Shown here in pieces: positions 18,689 through 27,702 of a stretch of 64,000 bases of DNA; within the stretch, counting starts at the first letter, position 1, and each line of letters begins with the position of its first letter. A program made the position numbers and the translations under genes. The DNA lies in NCBI RefSeq assembly GCF_002056795.1, contig NZ_CP020104.1:1933001-1997000 (forward strand), read 5' to 3'. Below the pieces are notes generated by a model that was not told the DNA's origin, ran no database searches, and saw only the letters and a program-made list of their open reading frames with translations. This DNA comes from Spirosoma aerolatum. GTDB lineage: Bacteria; Bacteroidota; Bacteroidia; Cytophagales; Spirosomataceae.

Positions 18689-19055
18689 AGCCTCTTATGT
18701 TTGGTGAGAGATTTATTTGCTGGTAACTAAGGCCGCTTCTTACGTAATAGTGGTCTTACGTTCAATTATGAAATTAATTATTTTATATATATATTCTTTT
18801 ACGATATAAAATAATGCAATTTGGCGTTTTTTAATTATATATAGCTGCAATAGAACAAGCAGAAGAAAAGAGAGAGATTGTTCTATTTTTCTGTATTTTG
18901 ATTCAATTTGATCGGCTGACTAAATTTATCTAATGGTGCCTGAATTTTTGAGTAAGTTTTGTTGACTTGATATAATACAAAAATACGTCACCTCGAAGAC
19001 TGTTCACTGAAACAGGTTTCAAAGTGACGTATGAATGAGTGACGCCTAGAGGCTT
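18689..19055. other. AT-rich intergenic region with a coaX terminator
   Basis: This 367-bp stretch has long A/T runs (for example TATATATATA near 18783) and no gene. Its right end contains a hairpin with arms 18983-19002 and 19013-19032 (16 of 20 matching), directly downstream of the leftward coaX gene, which fits a terminator. Its left part should hold the promoter of the hypothetical secreted gene. Confidence 0.55.
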
Positions 19056-19838
19056 TTACAAACGGTCGGTGGAGGAAGTAACGAAATTGCCGATCAATCG
19101 AATACCGTCCAGTGTAAGTGAGGGTACTATAGCCGTAAATACATCGTTCAAGGATGGAATCCGCTGCGATAAACCGCCTGTTGCCACCGCGAGGCAATCG
19201 CCAGCCAGTTCTGCTTGAATGCGAGCGACCAACGAGCGCACGAGTCCTTCATAGCCTAGTACGACTCCCGCCTGAATGGCATGGGTTGTGCTGGTACCCA
19301 GTGCAGATGAGGGTACTTCAATAGGGACTTCAGGTAGCTGAGCGGTATTGGCAAACAGCGAACGAATGGCTGTTTTTAGTCCTGGCGCGATGGCAACTCC
19401 TAAAATTTGTCCTTTGTCCGAAACGGTTGTAAACGTGAGTGCCGTGCCAAAATCGACAACTACGCAATTGCGTTTATACTGCATATAAGCAGCCAGCGCA
19501 TTAGCCACCAGATCGGTGCCAATTTCGTGCGGACGCAGAATTTCGAGAGGTAACAAAGGGTAGACCCCTGGGCCGACCACAACAGGAGCAAAACCGAATA
19601 ACTCCGTCAACATGCCCCGCATAGTGGGTGTAAGATCGGGCACTACACTGCTTAATACTGTGGTTTTAATGGCACTGAGCGGAATATCGGCTTCCAATAG
19701 CCAAAGCCGAAGTCGTCGTTCATACGATTCGGCGGATTCATCTTTTCGGGCAGGAGTGCGCCAGATGGTGTGCCAGCCAGTTTGGTTGTAAAGCCCAAAA
19801 ACGGCGTCGGTATTACCAATATCAACAATAATCTGCAC
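19056..19838 (-). CDS. coaX: Type III pantothenate kinase
   Basis: Phosphorylates pantothenate as the first step of coenzyme A synthesis. The acetate-kinase-fold signature is seen in the N-terminal phosphate loop DIGNTDAVFGLY, in VDFGTALTFTTV, and in the late GLVRSLVARIQ/ATGGLSQRI region. With the GTG at 19838 it has 260 residues and starts MQIIVDIGNTD, as the family does. An ATG at 19898 in the same frame would add 20 residues. It precedes a word-like repeat and the tsaB gene on the same strand. Confidence 0.92.
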   Translation of the reverse strand: MQIIVDIGNTDAVFGLYNQTGWHTIWRTPARKDESAESYERRLRLWLLEADIPLSAIKTTVLSSVVPDLTPTMRGMLTELFGFAPVVVGPGVYPLLPLEILRPHEIGTDLVANALAAYMQYKRNCVVVDFGTALTFTTVSDKGQILGVAIAPGLKTAIRSLFANTAQLPEVPIEVPSSALGTSTTHAIQAGVVLGYEGLVRSLVARIQAELAGDCLAVATGGLSQRIPSLNDVFTAIVPSLTLDGIRLIGNFVTSSTDRL

Positions 19839-19917
19839 AGGATGGGAGATGGACGGTTGTCGGGGCGAAATAAGGACAAAAACCGCACATTCCCGCACAT
19901 TCTCTCAGAGCGATTTC

Positions 19918-19986
19918 TGACAGGATTAGCAGGATGGACAAGATTTTCTGACTGTCTTAAGCCTAACCATCCGGTTAACCCTGTCA
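19918..19986. repeat. Word-like inverted repeat, coaX-tsaB gap
   Basis: Arms 19918-19945 and 19959-19986 match at 21 of 28 positions. The words are TGACAGG-N-TTA and GGATGG. The right arm reaches to within 10 bp of the tsaB stop. Confidence 0.65.
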
Positions 19987-19995
19987 AAAGAAATT

Positions 19996-20685
19996 TTATA
20001 GTATGATCTTTTTAGGCTGCGTTGTCATGAAATCTTTAAGATAAAACGGCTCAAAAGTCGCCATATCTTCAAACTGCCCATCGGTATAGGCCCGGCCTGC
20101 CAACTGCCCCACGGTGCGGGCTGAAGGAACCAGAGCGCGCGCTGGGAAAATGGCGTTGGGATGATCGTTTAGCAGGCTCTTACATTTAGCTGCTCCATCA
20201 CCAAAAAATACCACCGGACTCTGCCTGAGCCAGTCACCGAACGAAGTGTGGTCGATGATTTGCGCTGCTGTGGGTTGCCGCTCCTGGCCCTTTGTATCGT
20301 ATAAAGCGCAATACACTTCCATCCGTCGGGCATCGATCATCGGACAAAGCAGATGATCGTCCGGATAAAATGCCCGAATTTGCTCAGCCATAGCGGCTAG
20401 TGTGTTGATGGCCAGTAAAGGTTTGTCAAGAGCAAAACAGAGCCCTTTGGCGGTAGAAACAGCAATTCGAAGACCCGTATAAGAGCCAGGCCCTTTGGCA
20501 ACCGCAATGGCATCCAGATTAGCCAGTTCGTAACCTGCCTGTTGGACCGCATCGTGAATCAGCGTAGTGAGCATAGCCGCTGATGTGCGCTCCGTAAACA
20601 ACTCGTAACAGGCCAGAAGCTGTGAATCCTGATGAAGGGCTACCGAACAGGAAGCGGTAGAGGTATCGATGGAGAGAATCAGCAT
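19996..20685 (-). CDS. tsaB: tRNA threonylcarbamoyladenosine biosynthesis protein TsaB
   Basis: Partner of TsaD/TsaE in making t6A37 of ANN-decoding tRNAs. The 229-residue protein starts MLILSIDTSTASCSVAL, the nucleotide-binding ASKHA-like opening, followed by GPGSYTGLRIAVSTAKGL (about residues 65-82), the family signature. The start at ATG 20685 is chosen because the longer frame to 20727 is translated from the arm of the adjacent inverted repeat and adds residues not seen in the family. Confidence 0.92.
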   Translation of the reverse strand: MLILSIDTSTASCSVALHQDSQLLACYELFTERTSAAMLTTLIHDAVQQAGYELANLDAIAVAKGPGSYTGLRIAVSTAKGLCFALDKPLLAINTLAAMAEQIRAFYPDDHLLCPMIDARRMEVYCALYDTKGQERQPTAAQIIDHTSFGDWLRQSPVVFFGDGAAKCKSLLNDHPNAIFPARALVPSARTVGQLAGRAYTDGQFEDMATFEPFYLKDFMTTQPKKIIL

Positions 20686-20696
20686 GATGTAAAGAG

Positions 20697-20774
20697 TGAA
20701 GAGTGCGGGATGTAAAGCGAAGAGCAACCCGCTGCGTCAGCCGTTATTCTTCGCTTTACATCCCGCACTCTTCA
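20697..20774. repeat. Perfect 27-bp word-like inverted repeat
   Basis: Arms 20697-20723 and 20748-20774 are perfectly complementary, separated by 24 nt. The words are AAGAGTGCGGGATG and AAAGCGAAGAG. It lies 4 bp downstream of the S41 peptidase gene and 11 bp upstream of tsaB, both leftward, so the hairpin would be in the mRNA between them. Confidence 0.85.
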
Positions 20775-20778
20775 TTTT

Positions 20779-22437
20779 CTACTTGCTTTTTAAAATTGAC
20801 TGGTATCGTCCCATATCTTTAAACAGATCGAGGGCCGCTTTAAGCTCGGGATCGGTGGAAAAAGATGCCTCCTTAATCCCTTTTTGCAGGTAATAATGCC
20901 CTGCAATCTCCTGTTCCAGTAATGTCCGAATTTCGGTTTTGAAGGTATTCAGGTCGGCGTCTTTGCTATGCGACATCTTGGTTTTCAGCGACTTCAACTG
21001 ATCCTGAATCTGATCAAAATATTTCTCTTTCTTGGCCGAAGCTTCGAGTGTGCCCAGATCTTTTTCAACCTGAGTAGTGTAATCGTATTCTTTGTCGGCC
21101 AGCCATTTGGTGAACTCAGCATACTCCGCGTCGGTCAGCTTGAACTCACGGGCGGGTTTGATGGTGGGATGATCGTGGTGGTATTTGACCGCGTAATCGA
21201 AGATTAATCCCTTATTGGTCAGGCTGAGCGCAATAGGCGTTGGCGTTTGAGCATCAATAACTACGTCGGGCAGAACCCCACCTCCGTCGTATACAACACG
21301 ACCCGCTTTGGTTTTGAACGCTGTTTTCAGCGAATCTGGGATTTTGCCTACGCTGCCGTCTGGGTTGCGATGGCTATAATCGATGGCCTGAATACAACGA
21401 CCACTGGGTATGTAGTATTTGGCCGTGGTGATTTTCAATTTTGTATTAAACGATAGTTCGCGCGTGGTTTGTACCAGTCCTTTGCCATACGTACGCTGCC
21501 CAATCAACACGCCCCGGTCGTAATCCTGAATAACCCCCGACACGATTTCGGCGGCTGAGGCACTATGGCTGTTGGTTAATACGATGATCGGGATTTCGAG
21601 GTCCAGGGGAGGGTTCAGCGCTGTATAGGTTTTGTTCCATTCGGTCACTTTGCCCTTCGTGGTTACTACTTCCGAATCTTTGGGGATGAACGTATTACAG
21701 ATGTCGATAGCCATGTTGAGCAGCCCACCGGGGTTTTCACGAACATCCAGCACGAGTTTTTTCATGCCCTTACCTTTCAGTTCCTGAAACGCCGACCGGA
21801 CTTCCCGCGAAGCCGTTGCTGTAAAGTCTTTCAGATCGATATACCCCACATCTTCGGAGATCATGCCGTAATAAGGCACATTCGTCATTTTGACCACATC
21901 CCGAACTACACTCAGGTCTACCGGGCTTTTCTCGCCGTACCGTTGCACCGTAAGTTTTACGGCTGTATTGTTTTGGCCTTTCAACAGTTTGCCGGGGTCG
22001 GATTCTTTGATGTTCTTCAGCGTGATTCCGTCAATTTTGATAACTTCATCACCGATACGTAATCCTGACTTTTCGGCTGGGGTACCTTCATACACCATTA
22101 ATACGATGTGCTTTCCCTGACGTTGGCCAATCAGGGCCCCGATACCGTTGTAACGGCCGGTAGTCATGGTCATGTAATCCTCGATTTCATCTTCCGCAAA
22201 GAAGTTGGTATAGGGATCGAGGGCTTTCAGCATCGCGTCAATGCTGGTTTTGACCATCCGGTTCGGATTTACCTCATCGACATAATATAAATTCAGCTCT
22301 TTGAAGAGCGTAGCGTAGATGTCGAGGTTACGAGCGATTTCAAAAAACCGGTCATCGGTCTTGAAGGAGAAGAAGCCAATGCCACCCGCTACCAGCGCCG
22401 ACGAGGCTAAAAGAGTAAGGCGTTTAGAAAAGCGCAT
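20779..22437 (-). CDS. C-terminal processing peptidase, family S41 (CtpA/Prc type)
   Basis: A periplasmic serine protease of 552 residues. An N-terminal hydrophobic anchor (LTLLASSALVAGGIGFFSF) is followed by a PDZ domain (IGALIGQRQGKHIVLMVYEG to VQRYG) and the catalytic domain. The Ser is in TNSHSASAAEIVSG and the Lys partner in GQRTYGKGLVQTT. The C-terminal 150 residues are helical, as in Bacteroidota homologues. The ATG at 22437 gives MRFSKRLTLL; the longer frame to 22464 would extend into the repeat. It lies 70 bp from the rnpA stop on the same strand. Confidence 0.93.
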   Translation of the reverse strand: MRFSKRLTLLASSALVAGGIGFFSFKTDDRFFEIARNLDIYATLFKELNLYYVDEVNPNRMVKTSIDAMLKALDPYTNFFAEDEIEDYMTMTTGRYNGIGALIGQRQGKHIVLMVYEGTPAEKSGLRIGDEVIKIDGITLKNIKESDPGKLLKGQNNTAVKLTVQRYGEKSPVDLSVVRDVVKMTNVPYYGMISEDVGYIDLKDFTATASREVRSAFQELKGKGMKKLVLDVRENPGGLLNMAIDICNTFIPKDSEVVTTKGKVTEWNKTYTALNPPLDLEIPIIVLTNSHSASAAEIVSGVIQDYDRGVLIGQRTYGKGLVQTTRELSFNTKLKITTAKYYIPSGRCIQAIDYSHRNPDGSVGKIPDSLKTAFKTKAGRVVYDGGGVLPDVVIDAQTPTPIALSLTNKGLIFDYAVKYHHDHPTIKPAREFKLTDAEYAEFTKWLADKEYDYTTQVEKDLGTLEASAKKEKYFDQIQDQLKSLKTKMSHSKDADLNTFKTEIRTLLEQEIAGHYYLQKGIKEASFSTDPELKAALDLFKDMGRYQSILKSK

Positions 22438-22449
22438 ATTGAGTAAGGG

Positions 22450-22532
22450 ATGTATAATGAACAATGTGTAATGGATAATGGTGACGACAAGCCTGTTAAG
22501 GCATTACTCATTTTACATTATTCACTATACAT
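22450..22532. repeat. Word-like inverted repeat overlapping the end of rnpA
   Basis: Arms 22450-22480 and 22502-22532 match at 25 of 31 positions. The words are ATGTATAATGAA and AATGGATAATG. The right arm includes the rnpA stop (22508-22510) and its last seven codons, so the C-terminal CIVNNVK of RnpA is translated from the repeat. Confidence 0.8.
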
Positions 22533-22921
22533 TTAGCGATAGCTAATTTCATACCTTTTTCTATCTCTTCAAACGAAATTATCTGTTTGGCGGTATAAAG
22601 AAAACCAATATATGCCGGTGTTGTTGAACCGGTTGATGTGTTTTCGATCTGAAATAACTGTTTGTGAAGGCGATAAGCCTCCCGCACCCGTCGGCGAATG
22701 AGGTTGCGGTCGACAGCTCGCTTAAATGTTCGTTTCGGTACAGTAATGACAATGGCAGGAAGCGAAACGTTGCTTGTCGAATCGGATTCGGGCTGGGGCA
22801 GATAAAGTACCCGAAACGGAAAAAGGTAGAACGTCCTGACAGCCGCACTACCTTTCTTAAATAAGTCGCCGAGAATCTTTTTGCTGCAAAGCCGTTCTGA
22901 TTTGGGGAAGGTTTGCGGCAT
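22508..22921 (-). CDS. rnpA: Ribonuclease P protein component
   Basis: Protein subunit of RNase P, which matures tRNA 5' ends. The 137-residue protein starts MPQTFPKSERLCSKKILGDL and contains the conserved RNA-binding helix DRNLIRRRVREAYRLH near residues 70-85. It lies downstream of rpmH on the same strand, the usual bacterial order, but the gap holds a word-like repeat. The final CIVNNVK is encoded by another repeat arm, so this tail is likely dispensable. Confidence 0.95.
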   Translation of the reverse strand: MPQTFPKSERLCSKKILGDLFKKGSAAVRTFYLFPFRVLYLPQPESDSTSNVSLPAIVITVPKRTFKRAVDRNLIRRRVREAYRLHKQLFQIENTSTGSTTPAYIGFLYTAKQIISFEEIEKGMKLAIAKCIVNNVK

Positions 22922-22935
22922 AAAGTCGTGATCGA

Positions 22936-22999
22936 TAGAAGTTAGTCGTTAGTTGTAAGCCATTATCGACTGTCGGCTAACGACTGACAACTAATGACT
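22936..22999. repeat. Word-like inverted repeat in the rpmH-rnpA junction
   Basis: Arms 22936-22960 and 22975-22999 match at about 17 of 25 positions. The words are GTTAGTCGTTAGTTG and ACAACTAATGACTA. The rpmH stop TAG (22998-23000) overlaps the right arm, and the left arm starts 15 bp upstream of rnpA's ATG. Confidence 0.65.
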
Positions 23000-23165
23000 A
23001 GATTTTAAAGCGATCGCCTTTTTTCTCGTCTGAGACGGTCAGTTTATGCCGACCTTTAGCCCGACGGGCAGCCAATACTTTGCGGCCGTTGGCGGTAGCC
23101 ATACGCTCACGGAAACCGTGTTTGTTTTTCCGCTTCCGGTTCGATGGTTGGTACGTTCTTTTCAT
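22998..23165 (-). CDS. rpmH: 50S ribosomal protein L34
   Basis: A 55-residue ribosomal protein that starts [18 protein letters not shown] and continues [19 protein letters not shown], which is the whole L34 signature. The last residues, [11 protein letters not shown], are a short tail ending in a TAG shared with a repeat arm. It is the first gene of the leftward rpmH-rnpA run. Its promoter should lie in 23166-23329. Confidence 0.95.
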   Translation of the reverse strand: MKRTYQPSNRKRKNKHGFRERMATANGRKVLAARRAKGRHKLTVSDEKKGDRFKI

Positions 23166-23329
23166 GATCTATCTTGCCTAAAACTCTTGTTTTCCAAATG
23201 AGTCCGCAAAGATAGCTGAATTGCATTAGTTTACCAAGCCCTTGTTTTAGATTTGTGGCTCATGAACTGGATAAGGCACTACACTCTTTTACCATCCATT
23301 GACCTACTCAACCAAATTTAGCCAAAACT

Positions 23330-24889
23330 ATGCATTATCGCCTGTCTGCTGACCCCGTTACTCCTCATTATATCGCCGTTGAGGCTCAACTGACGGCTAT
23401 CAATACCGTTGAAGTGGAGTTACAACTACCGGCCTGGCGCCCAGGGCGATACGAGTTGCAGCAATTTGCCCGGAATATCCAGCGATTCACGATCGTTGAC
23501 GGAAATGGAAACCCGCTCCCTTTTCGAAAAATCACCAAAGATCGGTGGCTGGTGCAAACCAACGGGGTATCTAAACTGACGGTTCACTACAACTACTACG
23601 CTTTGTTAGCGACGCCGAATCAGTTGAATGCAGGCAGCAGTTTTATCAGCGAAACCCTCCTATACGTCAATCCGGTCAACCTGTGCCTGTATGCCGAAGG
23701 GCGTCTTAACGATCCCTGTACTCTGGAACTGGCTATTCCCGATGGTTGGACAATCGCCTGTGGCATGGAGGAATATGGTATTAAATCACTTCAGGCGGCT
23801 GATTTTTATGAATTGGTCGACTGCCCCATTATAGCTGCCCCAGTGATTCAGCATGTTCAGTATGCCATTGGCGAAACGTCGTTTCATGTCTGGATTCATG
23901 GTGGCCGTCGGACCGATGGCGAATTTACCTTCGATGCTGACCGGATTGTGCAGGATTTCAGCCGATTTTCGCAGAAGCAAATTGATTTATTCGGCGAGTT
24001 TCCTGAAAAAGAGTACCACTTTCTTACGCTGGTGTTAACCGTGCCCTATTATCATGGGGTAGAACATCGGAATTCGACTGTGCTGGTGCTTGGACCAAAT
24101 GACGAAGGTGAAGGGTTGTATCAGGATTTGCTGGGTGTTTCTTCCCATGAGTTGTTTCATGCCTGGAACATCATTCGGATTCGACCAGTGGAGTTATTGC
24201 CTTACGACCTTACGAAAGAAAACTATTTTTCGACCTGTTTTGTGGCCGAAGGGGTAACTACTTACTACGGCGATTTAATGCTTCGGCAGTCGGGTGTTTT
24301 TTCAGATGAAGCGTATTTAAAGGAATTGCAGGTACTGTTCAAACGTCATTTTGAAGCAAATGGGCGGGCTTTTCAATCGCTCACCGAATCATCGTGGGAT
24401 TTGTGGCTCGATGGGTATGATAAAGGCGTACCGGATCGGAAAGTGTCCGTTTATCACAAAGGGTCAATTGTCGCACTGATTCTGGACCTGCACATTCGTC
24501 GGCTGACCAATCATGCGCGTTCTCTGGATGATGTCATGCGGCTAATGTGGCAGCAATTTGGGAAGCCATTTGTTGGCTATACACTCGATGACTACCGAAA
24601 GACAACCGAACAAGTGGCAGGCGAATCGCTGGATTGGTATTACAACCTATGTATTTTTGGGAGTCAGCCATTAGAAACCACACTCAATTCGTATCTGGCC
24701 TGGGTGGGTTTACAGATCGTTTATGAAGAACCAACGATCGAGCATCCAGGAGGTATTCGCCTACTGGAGCTGGAGGAGGAAGCAGCAGCGACGGAGCGGG
24801 CGAAATGGTTTGGCGGCTGGTTGACCGAGGAGCCTCATACCGAACTGATATCCGAAGAGAAACCCGGTAAGAAGGTTGTCGCCAAGTAG
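23330..24889 (+). CDS. M61 family (glycyl aminopeptidase-like) metallopeptidase
   Basis: A 519-residue peptidase. The N-terminal domain begins MHYRLSADPVTPHYIAVEAQ with LPAWRPGRYELQQFARNIQ, a typical M61 N-domain signature. The zinc site is SHELFHAWNIIRIRP near residue 270 (HExxH), with the third ligand region FVAEGVTTYYGDL about 30 residues later. The C-terminus is shorter than PDZ-bearing M61 proteins and I see no clear PDZ domain. No signal peptide is evident, so it is probably cytoplasmic. Confidence 0.92.
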   Translation: MHYRLSADPVTPHYIAVEAQLTAINTVEVELQLPAWRPGRYELQQFARNIQRFTIVDGNGNPLPFRKITKDRWLVQTNGVSKLTVHYNYYALLATPNQLNAGSSFISETLLYVNPVNLCLYAEGRLNDPCTLELAIPDGWTIACGMEEYGIKSLQAADFYELVDCPIIAAPVIQHVQYAIGETSFHVWIHGGRRTDGEFTFDADRIVQDFSRFSQKQIDLFGEFPEKEYHFLTLVLTVPYYHGVEHRNSTVLVLGPNDEGEGLYQDLLGVSSHELFHAWNIIRIRPVELLPYDLTKENYFSTCFVAEGVTTYYGDLMLRQSGVFSDEAYLKELQVLFKRHFEANGRAFQSLTESSWDLWLDGYDKGVPDRKVSVYHKGSIVALILDLHIRRLTNHARSLDDVMRLMWQQFGKPFVGYTLDDYRKTTEQVAGESLDWYYNLCIFGSQPLETTLNSYLAWVGLQIVYEEPTIEHPGGIRLLELEEEAAATERAKWFGGWLTEEPHTELISEEKPGKKVVAK

Positions 24890-25023
24890 ATAAGCGCTGG
24901 TATAAGATTACTATAATAGCTTGTGCAACCTCGACAGAATTATTCGGGCTGTCAACGTCTGGATTTTAATGGGGTGCCTGTATCTAAACGCTAAACCAAT
25001 TAACCTTTAATTATTTTTTCTTG

Positions 25024-26115
25024 ATGAAGCGTCTTTTCCTTCTTGTCCTGTTAGTGCCTGGTTGCCTGCTGGCTCAGTCAAAACCCGAAAAGCCCTGGAT
25101 GCTGGGACCTTTTCAAAAAGCAAATGCGTACAATCCAATTCTATCCGCCAAAGCCACGACTACCTTCGACTGCCCCGTTCGTAAACAAACCATCCATTGG
25201 GAAGAGAAAGACGTTTATAATCCAACTACGGTGGTGCGGAATAACAAAGTATATATGTTGTACCGCGCCGAAGATACTGTCCGAAGCGTAGGGGGAACGT
25301 CTAGATTGGGACTGGCGGTTAGTACGGATGGTATTCATTTTAAACGAATGCCGAAACCTGTATTTTACCCAAACAACGACCCGATGAAAGTGTATGAGTG
25401 GGAGGGAGGTTGCGAAGACCCGCGTGTAGTGGAAAGCCCCAATGGGGTGTATATAATGACCTATACGGCTTACGATGGCGATAAGGCCCGGCTTTGCGTG
25501 GCGACTTCGCGGAATCTGACCGACTGGCAAAAGCAAGGGCTTGCTTTTGGAGAAGCAGCCAACGGTAAATACAAAAATAGCTGGTCAAAATCGGGAGCGA
25601 TCGTGTGTAAGCGTGTCGGTGATCGGTTTGTCGCGCAGAAAATAAACGGTAAATACTGGATGTACTGGGGCGATCAACCTCAGCTTCGGTTAGCCGTTTC
25701 GGACGACCTCCTGCACTGGAGTCCTCTGGAAAATGAAGCTGGACAGCCTGTTGTGGTGGCAGAGTCCCGGAAAGGGAAACACGATGTCAGACTCCTTGAG
25801 CCCGGTCCGTTTGCTATGCTGGCAAAAAAAGGGATTCTGTTGATTTACAATGGCATGAACGATGCTAAAAATGGCGACTCGGGCCTGCCTGAAGGCGCTT
25901 ATGCAGGCGGGCAGCTACTATTCGATGCAACTAATCCAGCAAAACTTCTGGACCGTTCAGAAACGTATTTTATTAAGCCCGACCAGCCCTATGAAATGGA
26001 AGGCCAGGTAAACCAGGTGGTTTTTCTGGAAGGAATGGTGCCATTCCATGGCAAATGGTTCCTGTATTATGGCACAGCTGATTCTAAAATTGGGGTTGCT
26101 ATGGCTAACCAATAA
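25024..26115 (+). CDS. Secreted GH130-like five-bladed beta-propeller glycosidase/phosphorylase
   Basis: A 363-residue protein with a signal peptide (MKRLFLLVLLVPGCLLAQ). The propeller contains YNPTTVVRNNKVYMLYRAED, GTSRLGLAVSTDG, and GCEDPRVVE, the last containing the EDPR motif conserved in GH130 mannosyl phosphorylases and hydrolases. YWMYWGD and FLYYGTADSKIGVA supply further blades. The exported location favours hydrolysis over phosphorolysis, but that is inference. Immediately upstream is a TTG; I take the ATG after it. Confidence 0.85.
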   Translation: MKRLFLLVLLVPGCLLAQSKPEKPWMLGPFQKANAYNPILSAKATTTFDCPVRKQTIHWEEKDVYNPTTVVRNNKVYMLYRAEDTVRSVGGTSRLGLAVSTDGIHFKRMPKPVFYPNNDPMKVYEWEGGCEDPRVVESPNGVYIMTYTAYDGDKARLCVATSRNLTDWQKQGLAFGEAANGKYKNSWSKSGAIVCKRVGDRFVAQKINGKYWMYWGDQPQLRLAVSDDLLHWSPLENEAGQPVVVAESRKGKHDVRLLEPGPFAMLAKKGILLIYNGMNDAKNGDSGLPEGAYAGGQLLFDATNPAKLLDRSETYFIKPDQPYEMEGQVNQVVFLEGMVPFHGKWFLYYGTADSKIGVAMANQ

Positions 26116-26225
26116 GGGCTGTTATACTACTTCTAATTGGTGTGGTTTTTATATCATAACACAGATAGTAAATAGTTGACGGATTCGGTTGCTAGTTGTT
26201 TGTTAGCTTGCAGCTGAGGTTAATG

Positions 26226-26329
26226 TAAAGTTTGAGAAAGGTATAAGTATACATAGGCTCTCCATGAGAGACCTGATAAGAGGTCGTTCGTCTAAACGGT
26301 ATGTATATTTTCTCCTTACTCAAACTTTA
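26226..26329 (+). promoter_or_regulatory. Four-way-junction inverted repeat upstream of the DUF937-like gene
   Basis: The outer stem has arms 26226-26253 and 26302-26329, matching at 23 of 28 positions. Inside it, three small perfect stems follow one another with no gap: 26258-26270 (CTCTC/GAGAG, loop CAT), 26271-26284 (ACCT/AGGT) and 26285-26298 (CGTT/AACG). The fold is cloverleaf-like and ends 7 nt before the ATG at 26337. It could be a 5' UTR regulator or a mobile palindromic element. Confidence 0.5.
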
Positions 26330-26336
26330 ATCATAT

Positions 26337-26906
26337 ATGGGGGTTACAGCCACTGTGGGGCAACTATTTACTGATGAAACGTATCTTGAAAAGACAGCCC
26401 TACAGATTAAAATTCCGGTTTCCTACGTAGACCTGGCGTTCCGATCAACAGTCAGTTTAATAATAGCGTGTTTGCATCAGCAATTGCAGACAAACATTGG
26501 TCAAGGACTGGTTTATAGAACGTTGGAAAAACACGTGCTACAGAGTGAATCTGTTTTGAGCATAGAAATCGAGCGGCCTATTAGTTTTGAGTTGTCGGCC
26601 ATCGAAGGTAATCGTCTGTTGGGTAAGCTACTTCCCGGCAAGAAAAGCCCTATCATGACGAGTGTAATCCATCATAGCCGACTGTCATACAAACAGGTAG
26701 ATCAGCTTATAGGCTTATGCGCTTACCACTTGTTTACCAGGATGGCTTCACATGTACAACAGCAGCATGAATTGACCACCCTGTTAATACCCTTTAAAGA
26801 ACTATCGAAGCTTGCCCCTGAGCTTGACGAGAAAGATTACAGAAGTATTGGACTGCATGATAACTTATCTTTCTTTAAAACAGCTCCTACCTATATATCG
26901 ATTTGA
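26337..26906 (+). CDS. DUF937-like protein, function unknown
   Basis: A 189-residue protein without signal peptide. Two helical blocks are seen: FRSTVSLIIACLHQQLQTNI, and NRLLGKLLPGKKSPIMTSVI followed by SRLSYKQVDQLIGLCAYHLF. The order (internal helical repeat, then a G-x-L-L-G-K turn) resembles DUF937 proteins, though weakly. A decayed paralogue follows at 27120-27702 and keeps the LLPGKKS and GLCAYKLFT motifs. Base composition is AT-richer than the flanks. The structured inverted repeat directly upstream may control it. Confidence 0.65.
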   Translation: MGVTATVGQLFTDETYLEKTALQIKIPVSYVDLAFRSTVSLIIACLHQQLQTNIGQGLVYRTLEKHVLQSESVLSIEIERPISFELSAIEGNRLLGKLLPGKKSPIMTSVIHHSRLSYKQVDQLIGLCAYHLFTRMASHVQQQHELTTLLIPFKELSKLAPELDEKDYRSIGLHDNLSFFKTAPTYISI

Positions 26907-27119
26907 TTTTTCATTACTGGCTACAAAATACTGTCGAAGACTAAGCATATCGCTTTATTGGAGCTAATAAAATCGTTATTTAGTTTGATTATTAGTAAAA
27001 AAGACTGCTTGTTATTACTTGATTTTCTGATTTTGATAGTCATAAGACTCCGAAAAGTAGATAATTATAAGCATAGAAATTAATCGATGAGTGGGTACGC
27101 AAGTTAGTACCATCACTCA

Positions 27120-27702
27120 ATGTATAACTTTAACGACAAGGCGTTAATGGAGAACAATGCCTCCGTTCTCAAGCAACTGCTTGAAAGCGATATGTATCTG
27201 GACGATGTAACTCTATGGCCCAACTATCCACTTGTATGTATCAAGTAGGTTCCTCGATTAGCCACCAGTTTATTAATCGCTTGCCTTGACCGACAGCTTC
27301 GCAATGATATTGGTGGAGGATTGATACAGCGGATACTGGAAAAGCATGCTGATCAGCTTAAAGTTATCCCTGATTTTGAATCGGCAATCGCTCTTGATGT
27401 AATGGTTTTGGAAGGTGATCGCCTACTGAACTCGTTGTTGCCTGGTAAAAAAAGCGCCATTCTAAGAATATTGTCCATTACGCAAAACTCCCGTTTAAGG
27501 ATGTAGACTCTAACTCTATTTTGGGACTGTGCGCTTACAAGCTATTTACAAAACTGGCTTTCGACAATCAGGGGAGTAGAGTGCCTTTCTTAGTACATCT
27601 GAGCGAATTGAGAGAACTAGCCCCGAACTTGTCACGAAAGATTATATGGCGATTGGTGCTTTTTCTGTTCTACCATCACTGAAACAGGTATCTGTTGCCT
27701 AG
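27120..27702 (+). pseudogene. Frameshifted paralogue of the DUF937-like gene
   Basis: Three frames together rebuild a protein similar to its neighbour. ATG 27120 runs to an in-frame TAG near 27246. A second frame gives TSLLIACLDRQLRNDIGGG and GDRLLNSLLPGKKSAILR, ending at TAG about 27506. A third gives ILGLCAYKLFTKLAFDNQ. A further shift restores VTKDYMAIGAFSVLPSLK before the TAG at 27702. At least three disruptions mean it is not functional. It is a tandem duplicate of 26337-26906. Confidence 0.8.

Noticed and set aside
26226..26329. tRNA gene suggested by the cloverleaf shape
   Set aside because: Stem lengths and loops do not fit: there is no TTC-type T loop, no anticodon arm of 5 bp with 7-nt loop, and the outer stem is 28 bp.
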